A stretch of DNA of 64,000 bases, taken from NCBI RefSeq assembly GCF_002019595.1, contig NZ_KV917369.1, positions 2,008,417 to 2,072,416 of the forward strand. Direction: 5' to 3'. Position 1 is the stretch's first letter; each line of letters opens with the position of its first letter. The DNA is from Priestia abyssalis (GTDB lineage Bacteria; Bacillota; Bacilli; Bacillales; Bacillaceae_H). The position numbers were made by a program, and so were the translations under genes. Under the pieces are notes generated by a model, which did not search any database, was not told where the DNA came from, and saw only the letters and a program-made list of their open reading frames with translations. Positions 43,115-52,215 of the stretch are shown in pieces.

Positions 43115-43157
43115 AAAAAGAGGAGCTGACCGATGGATTCGAAGTAAGCTCCTTTTT
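43115..43157 (+). terminator. orphan terminator-like hairpin
   Basis: AAAGAGGAGCT pairs with AAGCTCCTTTTT. No plus-strand gene lies upstream within 3.6 kb; on the minus strand it could act behind the 5'-nucleotidase gene. Confidence 0.5.
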
Positions 43158-43217
43158 GGGTTTGCTTATTTTCCTGTAATGATGGAACTGCAGCGGGGAA
43201 TAACGAACGCCTCCTCC

Positions 43218-44789
43218 TTATCGCCCGTGAACCATATCAGCAGGGAACTTCCATTGAATATAATGGACGAGCGCATTGACGATCAAAGGGCCTGATTCAA
43301 TCAGTTTCCCTTGTTGAAAGGCGGTGAAACCGTCGCCGCCTGAAGCCAGATAATCGCTGATCACAACGGTATATTCCTTATCAGGCGCAAGTTCGTGTCC
43401 GTGCATATCTTTTAAGGCAAGAATACGGCTGCCGGCTGGTGCGTTTTTATCCTTCGTATACGTTAAACCGATTACTTGAAGCAGATTTTCTTTTTCTTTT
43501 GTCCATTGCTGCTCCAACACCGCGTGGATTTGAGCTCCAGTCAAGGTTACTTTTACGAAACGATGGTTAAAAGGCAAAACGGTATAAAGGTCTTCCATTG
43601 TAATGTTCCCTTTTTGTAAAGTGGATCGAATCCCGCCGTGATGGACAAAAGCAATTTCTGCATCCATCGCAGTCAAACCCGATTGTGCAACCATTTGCGC
43701 CAAGGGAGATTCTCCATTCTCATCTTTCTTCCGTGTGATGTCCTTTGGCGCTTTCCCTGTGACTAGCTTCTCATAGCTGCGTATCTTTTCTTTATATTTT
43801 GTCAAAAGCTGGATCGTTTCTTGGTCGGGTTTTATTTTATGATGAAATGTGGGGATAATGTTTGCATCCTTTTTTACGATATCTTTTGTATGAGGGTCAA
43901 TGCTTAGCTTTACTTGAGAGAAAGCTTTTCCATAGGAATAAGATTGAACAATCAGCTTATCATCGACTACAGTATTGGCATATTGATGACTGTGGCCGCC
44001 AAAAATGACATCGACTTCATCATCGATTTTAGGGGCCATCTTTACTAACTCTTCATGAGGATTCGTTCCTGTCCAATCGGATTTAGCTGACACGTGGGCG
44101 AGTACGACAATGGATTCGACTTCTTTTTTCTTCAATAGCTTAACCGTGTCGTTAATCGCTTTCACTTCATCAATAATTTCAACTTCTTTTCGATTTTCAG
44201 GCAGTACGAACTGATTGGTTTCAGTAGTGACGATACCGATAAATCCGATATCGATTCCGTTTATTCGCTTAATGATGTAAGGAGGCAGTAACGGGGTGCC
44301 GCTTTGTTTATCGATGACATTTGCAGAACAATAAGGAGTAGTGGAACCAGAAAAAGAACCGGTTTTTTTATGAAATCCTCCATCTAAAAGGCGTTTCATT
44401 TCATGAACCCCGTCATCGAATTCATGATTTCCAGGTGTCCCGACATCAAAGTTCAAAAGGTTTAGAAATTCGATGGTTGGTTCGTCTTGAAATCGAGAGG
44501 AGATAGGCGGACTTCCTCCGACCATATCACCGGCATGGACAAGCAAGGTGTGTTTGTTTTCTTGTCTATATTTTTTTAAATACGCCGCCAAGTACTCAGC
44601 GCCGCCGGCCTTGTTTCCGAATACGGTTTGATATTGGTCGAGCTGACCGTGGAAATCGTTTACGCCTAAGAGCTGAACTTGAATATGCTTGTTTGCTTTA
44701 GAATGATGGAATGCGGGAGCGGCGTATTCATATGTTCCGAAGATGAACAGTAACAGCAGCATGGGTGACAGGATTCGAAATATATACAT
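43218..44789 (-). CDS. secreted 5'-nucleotidase / metallophosphatase
   Basis: 523 aa with an N-terminal signal segment (ILSPMLLLLFIFGTYEYAAPA). The metallophosphatase motifs are all there: VNDFHGQL, AGDMVGG, GNHEFDDG, LAHVSAKSD and GGHSHQYANT, followed by the 5'-nucleotidase C-terminal domain (HHGGIRSTL, ISDYLASGGDGF). Such enzymes hydrolyse extracellular nucleotides for phosphate and nucleoside uptake. There is no LPxTG anchor, so it is released or held by its N-terminus. GGAGGG precedes the ATG. Resembles B. subtilis YunD-type proteins. Confidence 0.9.
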   Translation of the reverse strand: MYIFRILSPMLLLLFIFGTYEYAAPAFHHSKANKHIQVQLLGVNDFHGQLDQYQTVFGNKAGGAEYLAAYLKKYRQENKHTLLVHAGDMVGGSPPISSRFQDEPTIEFLNLLNFDVGTPGNHEFDDGVHEMKRLLDGGFHKKTGSFSGSTTPYCSANVIDKQSGTPLLPPYIIKRINGIDIGFIGIVTTETNQFVLPENRKEVEIIDEVKAINDTVKLLKKKEVESIVVLAHVSAKSDWTGTNPHEELVKMAPKIDDEVDVIFGGHSHQYANTVVDDKLIVQSYSYGKAFSQVKLSIDPHTKDIVKKDANIIPTFHHKIKPDQETIQLLTKYKEKIRSYEKLVTGKAPKDITRKKDENGESPLAQMVAQSGLTAMDAEIAFVHHGGIRSTLQKGNITMEDLYTVLPFNHRFVKVTLTGAQIHAVLEQQWTKEKENLLQVIGLTYTKDKNAPAGSRILALKDMHGHELAPDKEYTVVISDYLASGGDGFTAFQQGKLIESGPLIVNALVHYIQWKFPADMVHGR

Positions 44790-44951
44790 CTTCTGATCCC
44801 TCCTCTAGGTGTCACGTTCATCGTACCATTGGAAATTTAAAGGAATTTAAAGAAAGCGTAAAGCTTTTATTAAGAAGCATAATAAAGAAAGGCTGGAACA
44901 CTTTCATGAACTCTTCAATAAGCACACATCCCGAAGCCATTTTGAAAAAGA

Positions 44952-45006
44952 AAGAGAGTGAGACACGCGGATAGGAAATCATCCGTTTGTCTCACTCTCT
45001 TTTCAT
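44952..45006 (+). terminator. strong hairpin between genes
   Basis: AAAGAGAGTGAGACA/TGTCTCACTCTCTTT stem with inner GGAT/ATCC, then TT. On the minus strand it ends the YopX-family gene. Confidence 0.75.
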
Positions 45007-45055
45007 TTAAGAGTATGAATATTCAGTTAAAAAAGTGATAAATAGTCTTTGCTGC

Positions 45056-45514
45056 TTACATCGCTGTCTTTTCTTTAAGAAAAGAAACAGCTTGTCCATG
45101 AAGAAGCTCAGGATTTTTATGAACAGTTCCAATGACTTCAATCCGGCTTATTTCCTGAAAGGTGAAATTCTTTTCTTCATGCAGACTCTGAATCACGAAT
45201 TCCGATTTAAAGCCTCTTGTTTGGTGAACAACGATTCCGATTTCCTCATCATCCAGTTCCACGTAGCAGTTATCATCAGACGAATCGAACCCATCCCAGC
45301 TTGGAATATGCACTTGTTTAAAGCCTTTTATAATATCGCCCTCATAAATTTCGTTCCCTTTATGATCTTGAATGCCGATATATTGCATTTTTATGTAATT
45401 ATGATGGTTCCAAATCTCTTGTCCAATCTCCATGCTTGCCCCATCTTCCAGCATTCCTGGAGTCCCGTTGTACATCCCGTTTGTGTCCCAAATTCTAAAT
45501 TTATTTCGTTTCAT
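45056..45514 (-). CDS. YopX-family protein
   Basis: 152 aa. KFRIWDTNGMYN, YIGIQDHKGNEIYEGDIIKG and RIEVIGTVHKNPELL are the three conserved blocks of the YopX family, typical of phage SP-beta and other Bacillus phages. No other phage gene is near, so it is an isolated gene of probable phage origin. GGGG lies nine bases before the ATG. Function unknown. Confidence 0.85.
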   Translation of the reverse strand: MKRNKFRIWDTNGMYNGTPGMLEDGASMEIGQEIWNHHNYIKMQYIGIQDHKGNEIYEGDIIKGFKQVHIPSWDGFDSSDDNCYVELDDEEIGIVVHQTRGFKSEFVIQSLHEEKNFTFQEISRIEVIGTVHKNPELLHGQAVSFLKEKTAM

Positions 45515-45589
45515 GACTACTACCCCTTTTCCCCATGTTTGTAAGCGATTCCCATGTATAATTCATTCTACCATTAGCATGTGAGGCCT

Positions 45590-45690
45590 GTCACTAGACG
45601 AAGATTGTCGAATAGATCGACAAAAAACGGGGAATAGTGCTTTTGGATGAGGAAATGAGGCCTTTTTTTCGGCTGGGTCTTCATGATGAT
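45590..45690 (+). repeat. TTGTCGAAT palindromic repeat, copy 2, with terminator
   Basis: TGTCACTAGACGAAGATTGTCGAA opens the copy (TGTCACTAGACGAAGA, TTGTCGAATAGATCGACAA), then CGGGG as in copy 1 (3,670). AGGCCTTTTTTTCGGCTGGGTCTT ends the block as in copy 1's neighbouring terminator. Confidence 0.5.
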
Positions 45691-45789
45691 GGGAATCACT
45701 ATTAATCTTTTAAATGGGAAAGGCTGTAATTTGTATCACATTCATGTTCAAACTGTTAAAATTAAAAGAAAACGTAAAGGGGTTTTATT

Positions 45790-46026
45790 ATGAAACCAAC
45801 TGAACAAAAGCTATGGAACGGATGGACGATGACGGCACATAAAGATCATCGATTGTACTCAAATGGCAATGATTATGTGCTGTTCGATTGGGATGACGAT
45901 GTTGTCCTTGGATTTATCGTTCACGAGCATATGATTGAAGTGTATAAAACATCCTGGAATTTGAAATACAGCATTGATATTCGAAACAAAGTGATTGTGG
46001 TCAAAAATGAACCGGAAGAGGATTAA
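45790..46026 (+). CDS. small acidic protein, 78 aa
   Basis: AAAGGGG lies seven bases before the ATG. The protein has a compact beta-rich look (NDYVLFDWDDDVVLGFIVHE, WNLKYSIDIRNKVIVVK) with aspartates in the middle. Cytoplasmic. No family recognised and no operon partner. Confidence 0.6.
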   Translation: MKPTEQKLWNGWTMTAHKDHRLYSNGNDYVLFDWDDDVVLGFIVHEHMIEVYKTSWNLKYSIDIRNKVIVVKNEPEED

Positions 46027-46201
46027 CGAGGGGAATACCCATCATTTCTAATCAAGTAGTGACCGTTTTTATGAAATGATGAATCACATTTATAGGAAGA
46101 TGTTTCTATGATGATTTTACTTCAAAAGCTATTTCTTTCATAATACGGTAAAGGATTCTTTTTTATTAATAGACCGTTTAACTGCATAGTAAAGGATGGG
46201 A

Positions 46202-46258
46202 AAGGCCTGCTGTACAGGAAAAGTTACGTTTTCTTTTCTTAACAGCAGGCTTTTTTAT
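46202..46258 (+). terminator. terminator-like hairpin before the oxidase operon
   Basis: GCCTGCTGT/ACAGCAGGC with TTTTTT. It separates the 78-aa gene from the oxidase operon. The same GCCTGCTG stem sequence recurs at 39,735. Confidence 0.75.
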
Positions 46259-46376
46259 TGTTTTTTTGATTTTACTAAATAAAAACTGTGTAAGAAAATA
46301 TTACAAATATATACTGTATTGGAATTTTATTCTATATGATGAACTTGTCTTATTTAATAGAGGGGAGAGTGTACGA

Positions 46377-48005
46377 ATGAGAGAGAAGCAAGAAAAAAGT
46401 ATGACAAGAAGAGATTTTCTCGATCAAGTTGGGAAAGTTGGGGGAGCAGTTGCGGTTTGGGGGGCTATGGAATCTTTAGGTTTAGTAGGCAGCCCGCTAT
46501 TGGCAAGTGCAAAAGGATTTGAAGCTCCTAAAAAAAGTGACCTAGTCATGGCGAATAAAAATGGTAAAAAAATTATTATTTTAGGGGCCGGAATTGCGGG
46601 CATGGCAGCCGCTTATGAATTGGGCAAAGCAGGCTATAATTGCCATATTCTCGAGGCGCGAGATCGAACTGGCGGCAGAAATTGGACGATAAGAGGAGGA
46701 ACAGAAGAAACAGAAATTAATGGGGTAAAACAAGTGGCCAAATTTGATAAAGGACAGTATATGAATGCCGGACCTGCCCGCATTCCACAACATCACGTCA
46801 CCATTGATTATTGTAGAGAACTTGGTGTTGAACTCGAAGTGTTTTGTAATGTCAATGAATTCTCCTATTACTATCAGGAAAATGCCGGGCCGTTATCAGG
46901 GAAAAAAATTCGCAAAGGGACGGTCAAAGCGGATACCCGCGGCTATGTATCAGAGTTATTGGCAAAGGCAAATCAATCAGCACTTGATTCCTCTCTTACA
47001 AAAGAAGATATTGAAAGATTAAAGAATTATTTAAAAGGTGAAGGGGACTTATCTTCAGATTATACATATAAAGGTTCAAGTCGCCGCGGATATAAGGAAC
47101 TGCCCGGAGGCGCCCATAAGCCTGGGACTTTGGATCAAATCTATTCCTTCACTGAGCTTTTACAATCAGGAATGATGAACAGTATAAGCGGGGATTACAG
47201 CTTCCAGCAGCAGCCAATGATGTTCCAGCCTGTTGGAGGAATGGACCAAATTCCAAAAGCGCTGGAAAGAAAGCTTCCTGGAAAAATTACGTTTGGAGCC
47301 GAAGTTCAAGAAATTAGACAATCGGCAGACGGTGTACGGATTGCCTATAAGACAAAAGCTAACGGACGAGCGAAGGAAATAACGGGGGATTATTGTATAT
47401 GCACGATCCCCCTTCCTGTATTAAAAAATATCCCGGCAGATTTCGACTCACAAATGAAAAATGCGATTAAAAGTATTAATTATGCGACGACAGGAAAAAT
47501 AGGTCTTCAGTTTAAAAATCGTTTTTGGGAGAACGAGGATCGTATTCTAGGGGGAATTACTACGACAAATATGGATATTTCACAAATCTGGTATCCCTCT
47601 TCTGACTTTTTATCACAAAAAGGTGTGTTAATTGGTTATTATAACTTTGGCCAAAATGCTGTGGAGTATGGGAATTTGTCACTTGCCCAGAGACAAGCCA
47701 AAGCTTTAGCACAGGGAGGAAAAATCCATCCGCAGTATGCGAAGGAGTTTGAAACTTCCTTTTCGGTTGCCTGGCATAAAATTAAATTCAATGAAGGCGG
47801 ATGGGCTTCATACTCCGAATCGGATCTTAGAAACTACTATCCAATCTTAAACAAACCGCAGGGACGAATCTATCTTGCAGGTGAGCATCTCAGTTATTTA
47901 ACAGGATGGATGGCAGGCGCTTTTGAATCGGCACGAATTGCTGTTAGCCAAATTCATGAAAAAGTATTAACAGAAAGTGATGCGGTTGCCGCTAAAATAG
48001 GCTAA
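46377..48005 (+). CDS. Tat-exported flavin amine oxidase
   Basis: 542 aa. The N-terminus carries a twin-arginine signal, SMTRRDFLDQ (RR at 11-12), followed by a mild hydrophobic stretch. The FAD site is GAGIAG (70-75), ending in the ribose-binding Glu of LEARDRTGGR. AGEHLSYLTGWMAGA near the C-terminus is the second FAD contact of monoamine/L-amino-acid oxidases. It should oxidise an amine or amino acid to an imine with release of hydrogen peroxide, outside the membrane. GGGGAG lies before ATG 46,377; the upstream extension lacks a site. It heads an operon with RidA, TatA and TatC. The substrate is unknown. Confidence 0.92.
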   Translation: MREKQEKSMTRRDFLDQVGKVGGAVAVWGAMESLGLVGSPLLASAKGFEAPKKSDLVMANKNGKKIIILGAGIAGMAAAYELGKAGYNCHILEARDRTGGRNWTIRGGTEETEINGVKQVAKFDKGQYMNAGPARIPQHHVTIDYCRELGVELEVFCNVNEFSYYYQENAGPLSGKKIRKGTVKADTRGYVSELLAKANQSALDSSLTKEDIERLKNYLKGEGDLSSDYTYKGSSRRGYKELPGGAHKPGTLDQIYSFTELLQSGMMNSISGDYSFQQQPMMFQPVGGMDQIPKALERKLPGKITFGAEVQEIRQSADGVRIAYKTKANGRAKEITGDYCICTIPLPVLKNIPADFDSQMKNAIKSINYATTGKIGLQFKNRFWENEDRILGGITTTNMDISQIWYPSSDFLSQKGVLIGYYNFGQNAVEYGNLSLAQRQAKALAQGGKIHPQYAKEFETSFSVAWHKIKFNEGGWASYSESDLRNYYPILNKPQGRIYLAGEHLSYLTGWMAGAFESARIAVSQIHEKVLTESDAVAAKIG

Positions 48006-48041
48006 CAAGCCATCCAATTTATAACATAGGGAGATGAATAT

Positions 48042-48575
48042 ATGAAAAAATCAATCAAAATGATGACGGCTTCGGCTGTTGTAGGAGCCAGCTTGATGGC
48101 GGGGTTTTCATTTGCGTCGGCAGGTACCGAAAAAACGGCGATACATTTGAAAGAGGTGACTTTCTTCGGAAGCCCGACTTCTTCAATTTCTAATTCGGTG
48201 GTGGTTCCGCGTAATTACAATCAGCTCATGTTTAGCGGAACTGTCCCTCCGCTTTTAAATAAAGATGGAAAAACAGTTTATGAAAGATACGGTGATACGG
48301 AAACACAAGCTATCGGGATTTTAAATAATTTAAAAGCACAGCTTGAAGAAAAAGGACTTTCGCTGTCCGATGTTACCTATCTTCGTGTGTATCTTACCCC
48401 AGATTCAAACAAGGGGAATAAGCAAGACTATCAAGGGTGGTTCAATGCATATGCGAAGTTTTTTAATACAAAAGAAAATCCGGTTAAGACAGCCCGTTCC
48501 ACGGTCGGTGTTGATAGTTTAGTAAACTCGGATTGGTTGATTGAGATCGAAGCATTTGTCGCATATAAAAAATAA
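48042..48575 (+). CDS. secreted RidA-family imine deaminase
   Basis: 177 aa. A Sec-type signal peptide ([20 protein letters not shown], cleavage near ASA) leads a complete RidA/YjgF fold ([43 protein letters not shown]). RidA proteins hydrolyse reactive enamine/imine products of amine oxidation to ketones and ammonia. RidA is normally cytosolic; a secreted version right after an exported amine oxidase fits a two-step reaction outside the cell. The Arg that binds the carboxylate in classical RidA is plausibly the ARS Arg. GGGAGATG precedes the ATG. Confidence 0.88.
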   Translation: MKKSIKMMTASAVVGASLMAGFSFASAGTEKTAIHLKEVTFFGSPTSSISNSVVVPRNYNQLMFSGTVPPLLNKDGKTVYERYGDTETQAIGILNNLKAQLEEKGLSLSDVTYLRVYLTPDSNKGNKQDYQGWFNAYAKFFNTKENPVKTARSTVGVDSLVNSDWLIEIEAFVAYKK

Positions 48576-48609
48576 ACTTTTATCAATTATTGAACGGGGG
48601 TGGATGGTA

Positions 48610-48798
48610 ATGATACAAAATATTGGTGTTCCAGGATTAATTCTCATTTTAATAATAGCACTTGTCATTTTTGGACCGTCTAAACTGCCTGAAATTGGAC
48701 GGGCATTTGGACGTACACTGAGTGAATTTAAAAGTGCTACAAGAGATTTAGTCGCTGGTGAGGATGAAGGAGAACAGGCAAAGAAAGCAAAGAATTAA
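48610..48798 (+). CDS. tatA: twin-arginine translocase subunit TatA
   Basis: 62 aa. One N-terminal membrane helix ([17 protein letters not shown]), the hinge [16 protein letters not shown], and an amphipathic helix with a short acidic/Lys tail, all typical of TatA. TatA forms the pore for folded proteins. ATG 48,610 is preferred (GGTGG six bases upstream) to ATG 48,604 and to the longer frame. Lies 34 bases after the RidA gene. Confidence 0.93.
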   Translation: MIQNIGVPGLILILIIALVIFGPSKLPEIGRAFGRTLSEFKSATRDLVAGEDEGEQAKKAKN

Positions 48799-48814
48799 AT
48801 TACATTGGAACAAA

Positions 48815-48842
48815 GAAGATGTAAACAATTGTTTACATCTTC
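48815..48842 (+). terminator. 28-base perfect palindrome between tatA and tatC
   Basis: GAAGATGTAAACAA followed directly by its reverse complement. On the RNA it forms a long hairpin that could limit read-through or protect the upstream message, giving more TatA than TatC, as the translocon needs. It could also be a protein-binding site. Confidence 0.6.
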
Positions 48843-48866
48843 TTAACGCATGAAGGAAGTGAATCT

Positions 48867-49595
48867 ATGGAAGTAAAAGAGATGCGCCTAATGGATCATT
48901 TAGAAGAAGTTCGAAAGCGAATTATTATTATATTAATTTGCTTTTTGCTTTTTCTTTGTGCGGCTTTTGTATTTGTAGAGGATATATATAATTGGATTGT
49001 TGATTCAGCAGAGCAAAAACTAACCATTTTGGGACCAAGCGACATTTTATGGATTTATTTTGTGATTGCGGGCTCATTTGCTATTGTTGCAACGACTCCA
49101 GTGGCCGTTTTTCAAATATGGAGATTTATTGAGCCAGGGTTGAAACAAGATGAAAAACGAGTCGTCTTTTTTTTCATTCCCGCCCTTTTATTATGTTTTG
49201 CCATTGGTTTTTCGTTCGGATATTTTGTGCTTTTTCCGAATGTCCTTTCTTTTCTTGGCACACTGGTGGCTGATCAAATGAATACGATGTATACCGTTGA
49301 TAAATATTTTAAGTTTTTATTCAATTTAACACTGCCGCTGGGCTTTTTGTTTGAAATGCCGATTGTCATTATGTTCTTAACGAGATTGGGTGTGTTAAAC
49401 CCAGTTCGATTAGCTAAAACCCGGAAAGTGGCATATGTGGTATTAACGGTAGTTTCGACTTTGGTGACACCTCCAGATTTCGTTTCAGCCATCATTGTTC
49501 TGGTCCCGCTGCTTCTTTTATTTGAGTTCAGCATTACTGTTTCTAAGATCATCTATAAAAAGAGGGGAGAAGAATCATTGGAAGCAACAGGGTAA
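48867..49595 (+). CDS. tatC: twin-arginine translocase subunit TatC
   Basis: 242 aa, six membrane helices. MDHLEEVRKRI at the N-terminus and the early loop before RFIEPGLKQDEKR are conserved Tat-signal-binding parts, followed by FEMPIVIMFLTRLG. TatC recognises the twin-arginine signal. GGAAGTGAA precedes the ATG. Its presence in one operon with a Tat substrate parallels phoD-tatAd-tatCd of B. subtilis, where the translocon is dedicated to its neighbour. Confidence 0.94.
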   Translation: MEVKEMRLMDHLEEVRKRIIIILICFLLFLCAAFVFVEDIYNWIVDSAEQKLTILGPSDILWIYFVIAGSFAIVATTPVAVFQIWRFIEPGLKQDEKRVVFFFIPALLLCFAIGFSFGYFVLFPNVLSFLGTLVADQMNTMYTVDKYFKFLFNLTLPLGFLFEMPIVIMFLTRLGVLNPVRLAKTRKVAYVVLTVVSTLVTPPDFVSAIIVLVPLLLLFEFSITVSKIIYKKRGEESLEATG

Positions 49596-49613
49596 TGGAT
49601 ATCTATATAAATG

Positions 49614-49658
49614 AAAAGTGCCGGGCACTTCCGAATTCGGATAGTGCCTGGCACTTTT
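49614..49658 (+). terminator. GTGCC-type bidirectional terminator
   Basis: AAAAGTGCCGGGCAC pairs with GTGCCTGGCACTTTT. It serves the oxidase-tat operon on plus and the chemoreceptor gene on minus; it even covers the chemoreceptor stop codon. Confidence 0.8.
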
Positions 49659-51666
49659 AATTGATTTTAAACTGCTCCATAAGTACTTGGAGTTCTTTCG
49701 CTAGTTGATCCAGGGAATCTGCATGACTGGCAATTTGCTCCATGGAACTGCTGTTTTGTTGTACTGAGGCAGCCGTTTCTTCGACACCGGCTGCAAATTC
49801 TTCAGAAATGGATGAAATATTTTCAATTGACGTATGTACTTCTGCGGTGTTTGTCGTGATATCTGTTAGGTTGATAGAAATAACCTTTATCTTATTTAAC
49901 ATAAGGGAAAGAGAGTGTTTAATTTGCTCAAACGTTTCCCCGGTTGATGTCATCTGATCTGTTCCTGCTTTTACTTGTTCAAAGCTTTGTTGTAAAGAGG
50001 TAGTTACTTGCTTGGATTCTTCTTGAATGCTTTCTACAATATTGGTAATATCAACAATGGAATGGGAAACCTGCCCCGCCAGTTTACGAACTTCATCTGC
50101 CACAACAGCAAATCCTTTTCCATGTTCACCCGCCCGTGCTGCTTCGATTGCGGCGTTGAGAGCCAAGAGGTTCGTTTGATCTGAAACGCTTTGAATCACT
50201 TGAACGAGTTTGGATATCTCTCTTGATTGATCGTCCAACCGTTGAACTTTGAGGACTGAATCTTCTACAAGACTATGAATCTTTTTCATTTGACCAACGG
50301 AAGAATCCATTAGGTCTTTTCCGCTTGCTGTTAAGTGAAATACATTATTTGCCGTGGCTGCAACTTCATTCCCGTTTTCATTTGCCTCATGAACCTTTGC
50401 TGTAAAATCCTTCATGATTTGCGCTAATTCCAGAGCTGTATGGGCTTGCGATTCTGACCCTGCAGATAGCCCTTGCATCGTTACAGCGACTTGATGGCTT
50501 CCTGCTTTGATTTCTTTGGAAGATTGATTAAGTTTTGTACTGCGTCTTTTAATAACAACAGAGACGTCTGCAATTTGTTCAACCATATCTTTTAATCGTT
50601 CTTTCATCTCAGTGATTGAACTGCTTAACTGGCCAATTTCATCTTGCCGCTCTTTCCCCTCAAAGGAGGCTGCTAAGTTTCCTTTTGAAAATTCACCCAT
50701 AAATGAAGTGACCTGTTTTAAAGGGCGGGTAATGCTTCTGCTGAATATGATCACGACAATCATCACCACGATCATAGCAGCAGCTGTAAGAAAAATTGAC
50801 AAAAGAGTAATCTTACTGCTTAGCTTGTTAAGGAAAGAGACGTCCTGGCTAATGCTAATGAAGCCAATGACTTCTGATTTGGTCGGGTCATACATCGGGA
50901 TGAACGTTTGGATGGCTTCCTTGCTTTTTGTAGACACCTTTTTCCCCGATTGTAATGTATCAATGAGGGAACGGTCAGCCAAACTTTTGCCGATATTCGT
51001 GTTTTCTGAAGAAACGACAATCTTTCCAGTTGAATCATATAAGTCTAGATTAACACCGTGCAGGGTATGTTTTAAATCTTTTAAAAAGCTGTCGTCCACT
51101 CCGGTTTGTAAGGTTCCTATGATTTCACTGCCGGATTTAATAGGAACAAAAGCGCGTACAGCCAATCCGCTGCTCCCGAATTCAAACCCTGCGGATTCCT
51201 TTCCGTTTAATGCTTGCTGTACAGCTGGTATGTCACTTTTATCGTCTCCAAATTTTTCAGGATTGTGTCCCCTAAAAAAGACGGTGCCTTCAGTCGTTCC
51301 CCATTCCAATACTTCAAGTTGATGTTCCTTCTGCAGTCTCTCAAAAACCGGTTGCACCTTTTCGGCCAAACTGCTCTGATTCCCGGCCTTGAAAGCAGTG
51401 ATAAGCTCTTGGTCAGCAGCATAAATGTTTGAGAGTTCTAATAGTCGTTCGAAAGTAGAATCAAACTTGTTTGTAACGGCGCTTTCAACCGCTTCCTTAT
51501 TTTCATTCACTAATGATGTAAATCCTTTGGTTGTATTGGTGTAAATCATGCTAGTGGATAAAACCAAGGGCAATATCGAGGTTATTAAAAGAATGATAAG
51601 CAGTTTTGTGCTTAAAGACTTTTGGGGGAAGAAGGTAGATTTCTTTCTATTCTTTAACCGATTCAT
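49657..51666 (-). CDS. methyl-accepting chemotaxis protein
   Basis: 669 aa. One membrane helix ([19 protein letters not shown]) near 25-45, an extracellular Cache-type domain (about 50-285; [22 protein letters not shown]), a second helix ([19 protein letters not shown]), HAMP, and a long signalling coiled coil with the invariant tip [20 protein letters not shown]. The tip binds CheA/CheW. The Cache domain with FFRGHNP resembles those sensing small organic acids or amines. It is transcribed toward the oxidase operon, but no regulatory link can be read. AGGAG-like site before the ATG. Confidence 0.92.
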   Translation of the reverse strand: MNRLKNRKKSTFFPQKSLSTKLLIILLITSILPLVLSTSMIYTNTTKGFTSLVNENKEAVESAVTNKFDSTFERLLELSNIYAADQELITAFKAGNQSSLAEKVQPVFERLQKEHQLEVLEWGTTEGTVFFRGHNPEKFGDDKSDIPAVQQALNGKESAGFEFGSSGLAVRAFVPIKSGSEIIGTLQTGVDDSFLKDLKHTLHGVNLDLYDSTGKIVVSSENTNIGKSLADRSLIDTLQSGKKVSTKSKEAIQTFIPMYDPTKSEVIGFISISQDVSFLNKLSSKITLLSIFLTAAAMIVVMIVVIIFSRSITRPLKQVTSFMGEFSKGNLAASFEGKERQDEIGQLSSSITEMKERLKDMVEQIADVSVVIKRRSTKLNQSSKEIKAGSHQVAVTMQGLSAGSESQAHTALELAQIMKDFTAKVHEANENGNEVAATANNVFHLTASGKDLMDSSVGQMKKIHSLVEDSVLKVQRLDDQSREISKLVQVIQSVSDQTNLLALNAAIEAARAGEHGKGFAVVADEVRKLAGQVSHSIVDITNIVESIQEESKQVTTSLQQSFEQVKAGTDQMTSTGETFEQIKHSLSLMLNKIKVISINLTDITTNTAEVHTSIENISSISEEFAAGVEETAASVQQNSSSMEQIASHADSLDQLAKELQVLMEQFKIN

Positions 51667-52215
51667 ATATCATTTCTCCTCATCTTGATGTAACAACGCG
51701 AAGTTCGCTAATATATCTTATTATTCGACAAATATTAATAAAAGTTTAGAAGTTTTGTATAGAAATTGTAGATGTCAGAAAGGATTCAAAGAATTGAGTA
51801 AAAAACGTGTAGAATCGAAAGGATAAAAAGTTCTTTCTGGTAACAGATATTTCAGAAGGTATGTATTTGGTGTATACAGAACGTGTGATAACGTTCCGTC
51901 CACGTCTCTTTTTGTTTTAGGAGATGTCAAAGGGGATGCTTTTCACTGATTTAAGAGGAAGGCACTCTTTATCTATCCCCCTCTACTTTGAACCCCGCAC
52001 CGCCTAAACGAATAAGATATGGGCAGGAAGAGGAGACAGATGCTGGATATTGTGTTTGCGATCGGATAGAGGTGACTTGATACTAGTCCTGGTTATCTGC
52101 TTGTTTAACGTGCAATAAGACATTGGTTACAAGATAGCTAGATTAGCAAGGCATCATCTCAAAAAAATTCGTTTCTTTACAAAGATTATAACGAAACATA
52201 TAGGAAGTGATAATC
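51667..52215. other. long gap with possible coding remnants
   Basis: About 550 bases without a supported gene. A short plus frame near 51,840-51,925 (VTDISEGMYLVYTERVITF) has protein-like composition but no start or continuation and may be a gene remnant. TTGTTTT/TATGGG pairs are too weak to call promoters. Confidence 0.25.

Noticed and set aside
50612-51322. 236-codon plus-strand ORF
   Set aside because: Antisense to the chemoreceptor coding sequence; a shadow.
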